A stretch of 64,000 bases of DNA from Dactylorhiza incarnata (GCA_033032865.1 JAWHQI010000738.1:204360-268359); one strand, 5' to 3'; positions 44,312 to 55,991 are shown, numbered from the stretch's first letter. The notes: generated from the letters alone by a model not told the origin. A program made the numbers and translations.

Positions 44312-46044
44312 AACCTTCATGTTTTTAAATAAGTCGTGCTGGGATGACAATAACCCCAGTAGTTATCTTACTTTTCATGCATTTATTTTAATCCATCCTG
44401 TTTAGTTAGCTGTAGTTTATTGTAGTTTATCTTTTTCTGTTTCTTTTGTTTTTGCGGAGCTGACCCCTGCAGGTATCTTCTTCTGGATGGCGGATGCTGC
44501 ATCTTAGTCTAGGTTTAAACGCCAATCTTCTGGCATGCTCACTTGCTGAGCATTGGGTACTCTCTTCCCTTAGCCCTATTTTGATTTTCTTGTCATATGT
44601 TATGCAGATTGTTTAGCTTAAGTCTGGGGGAGAGTAGTTTTGTTTACCCGCTCACGTGCACTATTGCACTGCATACTAGAAGATTTCATTTAAAATATTT
44701 TGTTTATTTTTATTGCACACCACAGCACCCACTTTAGCGCGCGCTTAGCCGTTGGCACGTCGTGAGTTGAATTTGTCTTTTTGTGTGATTTGGAAAATCA
44801 TTGTGCTGGCTTAGGATTATGAGGCAGAGTAAAATGTTGACTCCTGTAGTGCTCCTAGTCGAGTGCTCATGTCTCGTTTAGAAATTCGTGTAGATTCAAT
44901 TTCTTTTATGCTTTTAGATTATATTTTTCTATTAGCGTAAATATTGTTTACTTTACTCAAAATTTGGTGAATCCGGTGTGAATCAAACGGTAGCATAGGA
45001 ATGTGTGTAGACGTTCGTTAGTCTCGTATTGCTCGAGTCGGGAGGATGGATTATCTTTCTCGGTGGCTAGAACTTGCCCCAAGCGATTCTTGAAGCATGG
45101 GTATACGGTTAGTCAATTGCGTGAATGTGATATAGGCCATCATTTTGGCCCGATTGAGCCTTTGTGCCCACTCCTATCACTTTATCCTCGTTAGCCCAGT
45201 TGTGCCTACCCTTTCTTTGATTCAGCCCCACTTTTTATTTCACCAAAGCCCAAAAGCCAATCCTAGTCGCACACCCAAATCTGAGCTTTAGCTGTTTATT
45301 ATTTTCATGTGTTGGGTTGTTGATGTGGTGATATGTTTGTGAAGATGTGGATGTGTCTTATTGTTTATTTGCTGAAAATGATAAGAAAAGAAAAAAAAAA
45401 AAATGAGAAAAAGAAAAGAAGTTAAAAAGAAATGAAAGAGAAAGAGTGTTTAATTGAAAATCTTTATGTAGAGATTTATGTTTGGGAGTAGGCGGTGCAC
45501 ACACCCATGTAGTCAAATCCAAGTCTGGGGGTGTGGTGTACCCGCGTATTTGTGTGGTGAATGAGGAGAATTTCTGCACTAGCTCATTTGGGTTTAGTAT
45601 TTGAGCCATCGTCTTTATCATTGTATACCTCACCTAAACCCAAGCCCCATTTAAAACCTAAAGTCCTATTGATTCACGCATTTGAGTCAAACCAGTGCCG
45701 TGGAGAGAGTGCGAACGGGCAAGCTTATGGCCACCGACATTGATGGATTTCAATGGAGTTGTCTCGAGCCCCGATCTTTGGCAATGCTCGCCTTAGCGTT
45801 CAGTCTACTTTCTTTCTATGTACAACCTTATGATTCACCGTGATTCACTTTTTGAGTAAACGTAATATATAAATACGCTCCTAGAAAATTTTAAACTAAT
45901 ATGTATAATTAGAAATTTTATCTACTGTATTTCTACGCACATGAGCATGCGACTTCGCATGGTACTCCGCTTGATAATTTCTATTCCAACTTATGTTTTT
46001 CTTGTCCGCGTAAGAGATGGTTTGCTCGGGACGCGCAAACAGGT
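44312..46044 (+). other. E2 3' non-coding region
   Basis: No gene seen. An internal polypurine tract TTAAGTCTGGGGGAGAG lies at 44618-44634. Blocks around 45020-45110 are homologous to E1 near 5190-5240. A 1.4-kb AT-rich tail leads to the 3' tract. Confidence 0.75.
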
Positions 46045-46057
46045 AAGTCTGGGGGTG
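46045..46057 (+). other. E2 polypurine tract
   Basis: AAGTCTGGGGGTG directly abuts the 3' LTR, the same motif as E1. Confidence 0.88.
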
Positions 46058-47496
46058 TGATGAGTCCCATTTATATACACATTTATGGACTCATCTGGGC
46101 CGGTATTTGAGTAAATGCACTACATTTTAGTTCCATAATCACTCATATTTGTTCTCTATCTGTTATTCCATGCTAAGTGCACTTTCAGGCCCGTTTCGAT
46201 GTATTTTCTTGTTTATCTTACTCATGCATTATATTGCAATTCAATTTCTATATTTAAGAATGTGTGGAATCCCCATTTACGTGGCCTGACGATCTTTCAG
46301 GTTGATACGGGGTTTGTGCGAGTATTCCGGGGCGCAAAAACTGCACAGGAACACTACGCACGACCACTGGACATAGTGCGCACGACCACTGGTCGTGCGC
46401 TAGTGATCGTGCCTTAATTCCCACCTAAAAAGTGGTCTGACTGGCATAACGCACGACCACTGGACATAGTGCGCACGACCACTGGTCGTGCGCCACTGAT
46501 CGTGCGCATTGAAAACCTGCACCTGTCTATAAATAGCTGCTCCGCGAAAACAGCCGGAACTCCTTCGTTTTTAGGTCTTTTTGAGCGCCGTTTTTTGCGT
46601 TTTTTCGTTCTAAGCCTCCTCTATTCATCTAGGGACTTCAAGGAAGAGATTGGATCTTACTTTCATCATCAAGGAAGGTTTAAAGAGCATTTGGACATCG
46701 CCGGGTCGTGACACGAAGAAGACGGGCCATTGGGAGGAAGTGACAGCCCTCCTTTACCCCGGACGCAGTTGAGGACCGAGCTTGGACGCGGATTGACAAC
46801 CCAGCGATTCCAACCGTGAATCCCTACAAGGCTTCGGAGTCGGTCGATTCTCTTACTCTTTATTCCTTTGAAATGATGTTTGTATGTTAAACTCTCTATT
46901 TTGTGGATGAAGAACTTGATAAATCCATATATGTAACTTTTATTTCATGTTTATGAAATTACTTTTGATTTATTCAAGTATATGAGGTGCGCTATTGTCA
47001 TTCATCTTCCAACCTCCATTACCCTCCATTCCATTCCGCTTAACTTCTCTTCCACTACATGAGCCTACTCTTCCATTCGCCAAGCTAAGCGGTGCTAACG
47101 GCCCGTGTAATCCATTTCATTTCCGCTAGTGCGAACCACCTCATCCGCTTGCCTACTCGCCCATCCGCCCATCCGCCTACCAAAGCAGTGCATCGTGGCC
47201 TGCATAGTTTCCATCCGCCCGGCGAAGCAGCGCATAGCGGCCTGCATAGGAGTAGTGATTTAGTTGTTTTATTTTGTTTTCCGCAAATCAAACCAACCCT
47301 AGCCTTTCGCATCCATCGACTTAAGGACTTCAATCTCAAGTCCTCCTCAATAGTCAACTCCACCTTACCGTGTTCCTTCCGAGATCGATACTCGGGGATT
47401 ACTCCTCGTTTTATATTACTTGAACGATCGGTACACTGCCGTTTCGTGCCGCAGTCGAGCTACCGCCTATAGCGGTGTGTGAGATTTGCGCCATCA
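46058..47496 (+). repeat. E2 3' LTR (1439 bp)
   Basis: Direct repeat of 41455-42888. Followed by the ATACC duplication at 47497-47501. Confidence 0.95.
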
Positions 47497-47780
47497 ATAC
47501 CCTGAGATCTAAATGAGTAATCACACGGGTGGAATATAGACCGTCCAAGATCATCGATCATCATTCATACTCGGATCAGGATAGCCGCACGGCTAGATCA
47601 AGAGCAAAAGGTAAAAAAAAAGAGAGAGACAAGATATCAACCACAAGTAAGTAACAATAGAAGGACAACCAGACAGGTAAAATTTCTATTCATTCTTCAA
47701 AATATGTTAACAAAATACTGACCGCCCGGCTAACAAAAAGAAACCGGCGGTTACACAAAAATAAAATCAAAACAAGGGCG
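47497..47780. other. T4 spacer, right part
   Basis: Continuation of the T4 spacer beyond E2, up to the end of gene B. AT-rich; nothing further seen. Confidence 0.75.
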
Positions 47781-49648
47781 CTAGTCTGCCGACTTCATCT
47801 TCTTCTTCTTGACAGGGAACTCGAGTCCGCACCATCGATGTCAACGTCCGGCGAATAGCCTTCACTTGACGAGGAAGAATCCGATGAATCGCTATCACTA
47901 GACCGCCCGGTCTTACTAGCAGAGCCGGTTGTTCCCGAGGACAAATCATCCTCATCATCCTCATCGTCGTCACCGGCATCATCATCCGCGTCGTCCTCTT
48001 CAGCGGCTTCACCACTTGCATCGCCCCCTTGATGGAGAACAATCTCCCTGCCCGCATCGGCTTCAGTCTCCTCGCCCACCTTGGTTTTTCCTTTCTGCCT
48101 TCGGCTGATTTCATCAAGTTGGACCTTCAAGGCAGGGAAGAGGTCGGAGAAAGTAGTGCCCTCGAATCCTTCGCAAAGACCGCCCCGGTCTTCCATAAGA
48201 CCCAAAGCTTTGTTGATCCCTTGGGCCACATGAGGCAACACCTCATCTTGAAAGGCCGGGTTGGTCATCTCATATTGTTTCTGCAAAAAGGAAAAATAAA
48301 TTAGGTCGCTCGGACTGAATAAATGAAACCGCGTAATTTGAGAAACTCACCGCCACGACTCCTTGAAGCCGCGCATTCTCCTCTCGAAGCCACGCAATCT
48401 CCGCGGCCTGCTCCTCGTACTTCTTTTCCAGGTGCTTCTGAACATAAACCAGCCGCCTGTACGACAGGGCCATGAAGTGATTGGCCGTGAAGCCCCAGGC
48501 ACCGGCTTGTGCCGCTAGCCGGGGAAGCTCTTCTTCAAGAGTTCTCCTCAGCTTCTTTAAGGTCTTTCGACCATACAAAGCGGCCCCGGCGGCTAGGGCA
48601 TAGCGGTTAATCTTTTCACTCCCCCATGAAGGAAGTGCAGTGGATACCCGGATGCGGCTTCCATCCCTATGCCAGAGGACAGTCGGGTTGCCCTGCAGGT
48701 CGGGCGGGTTTCCACAGGAACGAAGAAGTTCGTAGTCATCAGGAGAGGCCGGGTCCTCTTCCTCTGACGATAGCGACCTGTTTCGCCGCTGCCTCTTTTC
48801 CCTCTGGGTCAAAACTGGGCCGGCCAGCGTGACCGGCTTGTTCGCAGGAACAATGTGGGCAGCTGCAAGGTAAAATCAAAAGTGTAAATGAAGAAGTCCG
48901 TGCGATCATATACAAGCGGTCAAAAGAACTTACTATGCTTGGGGAGGATGTCCTCCAATTCTGAGAACAGCGAGATGTAGTGATTGATGTCCAACCGCTC
49001 GTTCTCAAGGAACGTGAAGGTGTCCATCTCGATCTTTCCAACCTGAGGGATTTGGAAAACCTCTTCTCCCCGAACTTGCGGGTTGGTTTGCAACAGTCCG
49101 AAGTTGCCTTCGAGCATTACAAACCGCTCCGACCAGTCCGAGACCTTGTTCGCCAAGTTGACGATCTTCAATCCGTGGCAGCCAAAGTAGAGGTGCCCCC
49201 TGAAGGTTGAGATCCCCGAGTCGGAGACAGCCCGCACCGAGAAGAACTTCCTGAATAGGTCAAGGGAAAAACTGGTTCGCTCGAACCGCAGGTAGGAAAT
49301 GAAACTATATATGGAGGCGATGGAGTTCGGTGGAAGCTGGTCGGGTACAACCCCGTGATGGTCAAAAATGGCTATGACTTCAAGTGGCAGCGGAAATTTG
49401 AATCCATATTCAAAGTGGTCGACCGGGACGGCTATTTGGTGCGGATTGGAAGAGTTAATCCGCTCGTCGCGCAAAGGAAGCCGCGCGAGCAGATTACTCC
49501 CTGCCATGTGTTTTGCAATAAATTCATCCAATTCGCTCTGGGTGAGTCGACACTCTGGGTGGTCCGCCGAATGAAAAGCCAAGGCCGCGTCCGCTCGGAC
49601 GGCTTTAACCTTAACAGGCCGCTGCGACTTGTTCTTAGATCGCGCCAT
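47781..49648 (-). CDS. T4 antisense gene B (PF04195-like), three exons, best-preserved copy
   Basis: Exon 1 is 49648-48934 (MARSKNKSQRPVKVKAVRAD..., 238 codons), intron 1 48933-48863 (GTAAGT...TTGCAG, phase 1), exon 2 48862-48351, intron 2 48350-48281 (GTGAGT...TTGCAG, phase 0), exon 3 48280-47781. The protein would be about 570 aa. Exon 1 carries the putative gypsy-type transposon domain (LPLRDERINSSNPHQIA, HHGVVPDQLPPNS, YFGCHGLKIVNLANK). Exon 2 carries a low-complexity acidic patch, STALPSWGSEKINRYAL and a coiled coil (EKKYEEQAAEIAWLREENARLQ). Exon 3 carries NPAFQDEVLPHVAQGI, then a long Asp/Glu/Ser tail with SEGYSPDVDIDG. No stop interrupts it. A 1-nt slip near 47815 changes only the last few residues, where the other frame gives a KKKKMKSAD end. 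Acidic tail plus basic end suggests a nuclear protein; function unknown. Confidence 0.88.
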
Positions 49649-49681
49649 CTGGAAATCGTAAAAATGACTTCGAAGAGTCCC

Positions 49682-49705
49682 TACTTATAGATTTTTACGA
49701 TCTGC
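49682..49705 (-). promoter_or_regulatory. T4 gene B core promoter
   Basis: On the minus strand GCAGATC (49705-49699) then TATAAGTA (49689-49682), 41 nt from TATA start to ATG. Same pair as the three other copies. Confidence 0.77.
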
Positions 49706-50013
49706 AAATAGTAAAGCTATGTCGCGGCTATACATTCTAACCGCGCGATCAATATCCTGCATGGTTAGATTCACCAGAAAAATAAAAGAAGCAAAGGCAT
49801 TCAGGAAAATAGGAGCATGCATACATCACAGATCGTGCGACCTGAAATCAGTTCGGATAAAACACAAGATCTAAACAGAACACAAAATATAGCGGTTAAA
49901 CAAGAAACTGCACGAGTTATTCAAATAAAAGACATAAGATAGAAAGGAACATTGTCCAACAAAGGCCGAATCAATAAGCCTCATTCATAATACAAATTGT
50001 TCTCAAAAGCCGG
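49706..50013. other. T4 interval between genes A and B
   Basis: AT-rich non-coding stretch. No further site is supported. Confidence 0.6.
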
Positions 50014-52180
50014 TCACGGCTGACGGTGTTCTGGGTTGACATCCTCTCTGTGAAGTCGCGCGACCTAGTCACTGGTGGTGTTCAGAAGAGAGTAAATCTG
50101 GCTGGTATGATAATGGAGGTTGTTGATTGTGCTATGAAGCCGCCCGGCATCCCTTTCGACCCGCGTAGCGGCAATCATGCGGGGGGGGGGGGGGGGGGGG
50201 GGGTTGCGGTGGCCTCATCATCAATCATTGGATCAGCTGCCCGAACCGGGGGAGGATTTGAGCCCGCCCCAACAGTCGGGCGGCTAACAACCTGCATTCC
50301 ATCATTCATACTTCGCCGGCCCGCAGCGACTTCCCTGGTTAACCGCAGGAATTTATCTTGGTAATATCTCGAGTCATCCTCGAACTTAGCGGATGCCCTC
50401 TTCTCCTTCTCGAGCTGGGCGGTCAGGGTAGCGACTTGCGCCACCTTGGCCCTCTTCTCGGCCTCTACTGCAGCTCGCGTGGCCTCCACCGCAGCTCGCG
50501 CGGCCTCAAGCTGAATCTCCAGGCCATTCTCCCTTTCTGTGCTGGACTTCCTGTCAATCTCTACCGGCGCCTTCAGCGCCTCTTCAGCCTTCTTCCTCGC
50601 CATTCGTTCGGCCTCCAGAGCAGTCCGAGTGGCGGCCTCCCGGTCTTCCACCTCCTTCAAACGGGCCCTCAGGTTCGCTAGATCTTCCTCTAGATGCCCG
50701 AACAGTTGTGGCCCTTCTTGCGAGGTCGTTACACAGGTTGATATCAGGGGAACTGATGGAGGCAGGCTGGCCTCGAGGTCGCCCGGCTTCACAATCTGAT
50801 CCTCGCTATCTGCAAGAAGCCGCTCGGTTATGAAAAGCAAGAGCATGCAATGCCATATATACAAAAATGGACATAAATATAAGAGGAATGTCTGGGCGCA
50901 CAGGCCGCTTAGACTGTTCCGGGTCCATCCTACGACGTTGCTCACGCCAGAGTCTCTCCGTACTCTGCCTAGCGGAAGAGGTCCAGGCCGCTAAGGGAAA
51001 GAAGCTCGGCGACGGGTTCACTAGTTTATTGCGACGAGGCCGCGGAATGAAGAAGCGGACAGCTTTATAATCCGTGGGACGCTTACCTGGCGCAAAAGGA
51101 TCGGGCCGCAGTGGCTTGTTTAAGCCCGCACCGCCCCTCCTTCTTCACCATCATTATTTCCTCCCCGGTCATCGCTGGGGGAACTTCCTCCCGCGCTTTC
51201 AGCACTTCTCTGAGTTCCCTCGCTTTCTCTTCGACCTCCAAGGCAGTCCGGGCAGCAGCTTCTCGCTTTTCGGCCTCCGTCTGGGCGGTCTCCTGAGGCC
51301 GGGCTGTGTTATCTGCAGGAGGGGCAGTTCACTCTGAAGCCATCGGGCTGTAAAGAAGCTTGTCTCGCCTCACCAGCTCATCCATATCCTGAAAGATCCC
51401 ATTAAATGATAAACTACTTGCCGAGTCCAGAGGTAGGTCGCCCGATTTCGCATCAGGGGTAGCAGGCGAGTCATTTACCTTAGTGGATGGAGGAGTCGCT
51501 AGGCCAAGCTCCTCTTTTAGTCGCGGATTGGTCTGGAGGAGAGACTCGGCTGGTTTCTTAAAAGCCGCCCTTTCCTTGGAGGCTAGTCTCTTAACCTTCT
51601 TGGTTATTCGCTTGGTCACTGACCCGGTCTTCTTCCTTTTCTTCCCTTTCTTACCCGGAGCTGGGCTAACTTCTTTGGGGGGACTGGGGTAGTCGTCCAC
51701 GGATAAAGGGGTACTCAGTTCGCCCGGCCTTGGAGATTTAACCGCCTCCTCCTCCAAATCTCTGACTAGCAAGTGAGGATTCCCGGATGGGGTGATTTCC
51801 ATGCCAAACGAGTCGGTCTCGCCGACCTTCTTCGAAGGGCTACCGGGGTCAACTTTTCCAGAAGGGGCGGCCTCCTCTTTGTTCAGCGGGCTAGCGACCT
51901 GTTGGCCAAGGTCTCTGGGAGGAATCAGCGAGTCGCCTGGGGAAGGCCCCGAACTGTCCGCTGCGGGCTCCGCGGGAGTCTTGAGGGTTGTTGAGTCCAC
52001 GACGGACTTGGGATTATCCGCCGCGGCCTTCTCAGCCCGCTTCCTCTTTTTCCGGTCCTTCCGGTCCTGCTTTTCCTTCTCCTTTTTCGACTTCTCCGTC
52101 GATTCGCGCCTTTTACCTTCTACCTTCTTTTGATCTACAGCGGGATCCACGCGGTCTAACACGGTGTCTAGGAAGTCCAT
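50014..52180 (-). pseudogene. T4 antisense gene A, broken
   Basis: ATG 52180 (MDFLDTVLDRVDPAVDQKK). First part (to 51329): very basic, Lys/Arg-rich (KSKKEKEKQDRKDRKKRKRAEK), then a Pro/Ser linker, the family motif MEITPSGNPHLLVRDLEEE, a basic KKGKKRKK stretch and FQDMDELVRRDKLL. After a TGA at 51331-51329 homology continues (coil TAQTEAEKREAAARTALEVEEK, NPSPSFFPLAAW, RLWREQRRRMDPEQ). An intron acceptor ends near 50820, and the last exon has a coiled coil (50730-50350), a proline run encoded by a 23-nt G tract, TAG at 50067-50065 (CAG in T3) and an end at 50014. The intron donor is not recognisable here. Confidence 0.75.
50181..50203. repeat. G23 homopolymer in T4 gene A
   Basis: Twenty-three G on the plus strand encode a proline run on the minus strand. 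Absent from the T3 and T6 copies. Confidence 0.95.
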
Positions 52181-52273
52181 TATTGAAGAATTGCCGGTCT
52201 TAAAAATTCTAACCGCAACTGGCGAGTAATATCCCGTGATTTCAGAAAAAACTCTGCAGAATGAACTCTCTGG
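52181..52273 (-). other. T4 gene A leader and deletion junction
   Basis: The leader shares CGCCAGTTGCGGTTAGA-like sequence with T3 and T6 but stops near 52273, before the promoter, polypurine tract and 3' LTR. Beyond it, GGTCTGAAGACCACCGCAC belongs to a minus-oriented spacer. Confidence 0.65.
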
Positions 52274-55216
52274 TCTGAAGACCACCGCACGGGAATTGGC
52301 AAGCTGCTACTACACATGTGCGAAAAACCCCCCGCTACATGTGGTCGACGTGGGCTTATACTAATGACTACAATCCGAGGGGGATCAAGCAGAATTCAGC
52401 GATGTCTCCGCGGTTCAATGAGTTTGATATATAAAGAAAGTAAGAAAAATTTAGGCAAGAAGAAGTGTCGTACGGGGCTTTTCATCGAATATCTAAAAAA
52501 TGCTTAAAATGAAGGAAACATTTTTTAAGGATAAAAACGTTTGAGATCGTCACCGCTCCAAGTGCGTGAGATGTCTTCTCCGTCGCTTGTTTGGGGGCGG
52601 TAGGCCCCATTTCTCTAGGCTTCTTTGATGATGAATGGCCCTGCCCAGTTGGGATTCAGCTTTCCAACATTGCCAAATCTGGCTGCAGCATCTACCTTCT
52701 TTAGTACCAAATCCCCGACTGCAAACTGTTTTACCCTGACATTTTTGTCACAGTACTTTGCCATCCTCCTTTTGACTTCTTCTTGTCTGATTGTTGCCTC
52801 GTCCTGAAGTTCTTCGATCAGATCCAAACTATACTTGATAGCCTCATCATTTTCATCTATCCATGCTTCTCCTCCCTCCTTTGCATATACCACTCTTGGA
52901 GTGACCACCTCAAACTCTACAGGAGCAACAGCCTCTGAGCCATGGGATAGTTTGAATGGTGTCTCTCCCGTAGCGGAAGATGGACTGGTACGAAGAGTCC
53001 AAAGGATAGAAGGGAGTTGGCCCGCCCAATTTCCTCTTTGATTCAAGACCCTCTTCATCAAGAGTTGCTGAATCTATCGATTCGCTGCTTCTACCTGACC
53101 ATTTGTCCTTGGATGATGCACTGAAGCAAACCAAAGATCAATCCCCGCCTGATCGCAAAAGTTTATCATCTCAGGATTGTTAAATTGCGGACCATTGTCA
53201 GTGACAATTGCTAGCGGAATTCCATGCCGCAGACTATCTCTCCCCAGATGAAGTTCCGGATAATTTGAGTTGTAGTTTTTGCCAGTGCTTTTGCCTCAAT
53301 CCACTTGGTGAAGTAGTCGATCATCACAATGATAAAACGACGCTGGCCACTGGCTATTGGGAAGGGTCCGATAAGATCCATCCCCCATACTGCGAAGGGC
53401 CACGACGCAGTTATTGATCAGAGTGACTGAGCAGGCAAATGCTGAAGAGGAGCAAACTTTTGACACTGAACACACCGCTTGGCAAATGCTTCAGCATCCT
53501 TTCTCATGGTTGGCAAAAAATATTCTTGCCTCAAAATCCCCTTTTCCAATGTCTTTGCTCCCGAGTGACTGCCGCACTCCCCAGAATGGACTTCTTGTAG
53601 TATAGTGGGGATCTCCCCTTCCGAAACGCATCGAGCCAAAGGGGAGATGAGAGTTTTTCGATACAAGATTCCCACCACCAAGCAATAATAAGCCGCTTTT
53701 CTTCTGAATCTCCTTCTGTCTTTGATAGATTCGTGGAACTCTCTTTTTGTCAGGTATAATTCATAAGGATCCATCCAGGAAGGATGTTGATCGATTTGCA
53801 TCAGTTCCCCCTCCTCTATAGCTGGATGAAAAAGCTCAGATGTCACTCCTCCTGATGGAAAACCGAACTTTGATAACTCATCAGCTTCTCCATTCTGCGT
53901 CCTCGGGATATGTTCGATGACGAAAGATTTAAATCTTCCAATCTCTTCTTTTACTAGCAGTAGATACTTTCGCAATGTCGGCTCACGTGTTTCATAGTTG
54001 CCCAAAACCTGCAAAGCCATTACCAGGGAATCAGTTTTTACATGCACATGCTCTATGCCCAGTTCTTTCGCAAGCCTTAGCCCGGCTAGAAGCGCCTCAT
54101 ATTCGGCTTGATTATTCGTTACCGAAAAAAAGAACTTGATTGCTTGTTCGAGCTTAAAGCCATTAGGACTGAGCAAGATTACTCCTGCTCCTACCGAGTT
54201 CTTCCCCGAAGCACCATCCACGAAGATAATCCAGGCCCAAGGGGACTTCTCCACTTGCTCGGAATTTGATTCTGGTACATCAACTATGAAATCTGCCAAG
54301 ACTTGGGCCTTGATTGCGGTTCTGGGGATATAAGTTATTTCAAACTCGCTTAGCTCGATGGCCCACTTGGCTAATCTTCCGGAATGGTCAGGATTTTCCA
54401 GTATGTTCCTCAACGGATGGTCTGTGATTACCTAGATTGGATGTGCTTGGAAATAAGGTCAGAGCCTTCTTGAGGATTGAACCAGAGTCAGAGCTAGCTT
54501 TTCCAGGATTGAATATCTCGTTTCCGCATCTTTAAGTATATGACTAACATAGTATATAGGAAACTGCCTCTTCTTTTCCTCTCGAACGAGAACAGAGCTG
54601 ACAGCATCGGGTCCAACCCCCAAATATAAGAACAGAATTTCCCCTTCACGAGGGCTCTGGAGAAGAGGAGTCGATGTTAATTGTTTCTTTAGTTGATCAA
54701 ACGCGTCATCGCACTCCTTGTTCCACTCAAACTTCGACCCTCCACGGAGTGTCTTGAAGAAAGGAGCACTTTTATCTCCAGATTTAGAGATAAACCTGCT
54801 CAGTCCTGCCAATCTTCCTCCAAGTTGTTGTACTTCTTTCGTATTACGAGGAGGGGTCATTTCTAGTATGGCCTTTACCTTATCCGGATTTGGTGCAAGG
54901 CCACCGGGCATAAGGAGATGTCCAAGAAATTTTCCCTTATTCGCTCCAAACACACATTTCAAAGGGTTTAATTTTAACTTGAACCTCCGTAGAGTAGCGA
55001 ACGTCTCTACGAGATCTGCCAAGTGAGTTGAGAAGGTTTTACTTTTTAGGAGGAGGTCATCAACATAAACCTCAAGGTTCCTTCCTTTTTGCTGCTTAAA
55101 GACGGTGTCCATCATCCTCTGGTATGTCGCTCCCGCATTTTTAAGCCCAAAGGGCATTACGAGGTAACAGTAACAGCCATCGTTTGTGATGAAAGATTTA
55201 TTCGGGATATCAGGTT
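52274..55216 (-). mobile_element. T5: pol fragment and spacer of a minus-oriented Tat-type element
   Basis: Spacer piece 52274-52524, then pol 52525-55216 cut off in RT by the T6 LTR at 55217. Orientation and missing parts fit it being the continuation of T3. Confidence 0.82.
52525..55216 (-). pseudogene. T5 pol fragment (RT to integrase end)
   Basis: Starts inside RT before MPFGLKNAGATYQRMMD. YVDD at 55067-55056, RNase H, archaeal-type RNase H (VDGASGKNS, NNQAEYEA, KTDS, EADELSK), integrase HHCC, TDNG and NGQVEAANR, then the C-terminal part ending at TAA 52525-52527. Breaks are TGA 54461-54459, TAG 54434-54432 (CAG in T4), TGA 53420-53418, a 1-nt deletion near 53228 and stops near 53076 and 52615. 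The 54413-53418 segment is an uninterrupted 331-codon stretch covering the RNase H end, archaeal-type RNase H and integrase zinc region. Confidence 0.92.
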
Positions 55217-55991
55217 TGTTGAGTCCGAAATCGCACCTCCGAAGGAAACCGGAGGCTGCGGGTTACCGGTTACTTTTTGGATGGAAGGATGAGACCGCTA
55301 GCAGCGGTCAAGGCCAGACTTTGCCCGCCGTGGCAAATGCCACTCCTGCGACGGGCTTTCCTTTGATTAAAAAGAAGTGATTACAGCGGGTTACAAGTGC
55401 AAGAAAAGAGAAGCCGGCCGGTCAGACAGTCCGCAAGACAAGAAACTCGAGTCCGCAACTCAAACAAGCGAGCTCCTAGATTCGAGTGTGCGTGCCTTGG
55501 GAACAGTGCTGCCCCCTATTTATAGGCTTGGGGGCCTGCCCGAACGGGCAGGGATAAAATAACCGCCTGCCCGGGTATAGGAGAAACGGGCAGGCGGTGA
55601 CGGGATACACAAGGAAGGAAAGAAAGAAGCCGCGCGGCTTGGCGGCTTGCCCTTCCGACCTGTCTGACCAGAAGCTGAAGATGATGCGGCCAAGGTGACG
55701 ATGCTATCCGAGAGGTCTCTGTCTTGAGACCGCGGCTTGTTCTTTGACCTCAAACCTTGGCTTATCTCCATGGCACAAACCGCACGATCTACGACTTGAG
55801 ACCGCGACTTGCCCTGTTGGACTTGGGCTTGGATTATCTTTAGTACTTGGAGGCGGTCTGAATTATATCAGACCGCCTGGCCTGTGCTAGCTGGAGCTGA
55901 TGGAACCTGTACAGCCTGAGCTGGGCGACTTGGATCCGCCGACCGCACGGTCTGCGAGTAAACCTATTGAAAGCGGTCATCCGGGTAGACA
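55217..55991 (-). repeat. T6 3' LTR (775 bp)
   Basis: Plus-strand ends TGTTGAGTCC and GGGTAGACA. TATAAATA at 55524-55517 on the sense strand; GC-rich inverted repeats and degenerate 8-6-8 dyads near 55711 and 55787 are present. Confidence 0.92.

Larger units (their letters stand above)
41455..47496 (+). mobile_element. E2: complete 6042-bp Athila-related element with zinc-knuckle ORF only
   Basis: LTRs of 1434 and 1439 bp (TGATGAGTCCC ... GCGCCATCA), tRNA-Asp primer site, polypurine tract and target duplication ATACC (41450-41454 and 47497-47501). The only gene is 43115-44311. LTR start, polypurine tracts and part of the 3' non-coding region are shared with E1. No gag core, protease, RT or integrase is present, so it is strictly non-autonomous. 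Confidence 0.95.
33136..52273 (+). mobile_element. T4: plus-oriented Tat-type element lacking its 3' LTR, host of E2
   Basis: 5' LTR, gag-pol (34020-39625), spacer (39626-41454 and 47497-47780, split by E2), then antisense genes B and A on the minus strand. It stops in the gene A leader near 52273, joining spacer sequence of a minus-oriented element. Without E2 the span is about 13.1 kb. Its left end interrupts gene B exon 3 of T3. Confidence 0.87.

Noticed and set aside
47092..47472. 126-codon frame in the E2 3' LTR (and its minus-strand partner at 47085-47363)
   Set aside because: The 5' LTR copy is broken by one base at the same place, so the frame is not conserved even between the two LTRs.
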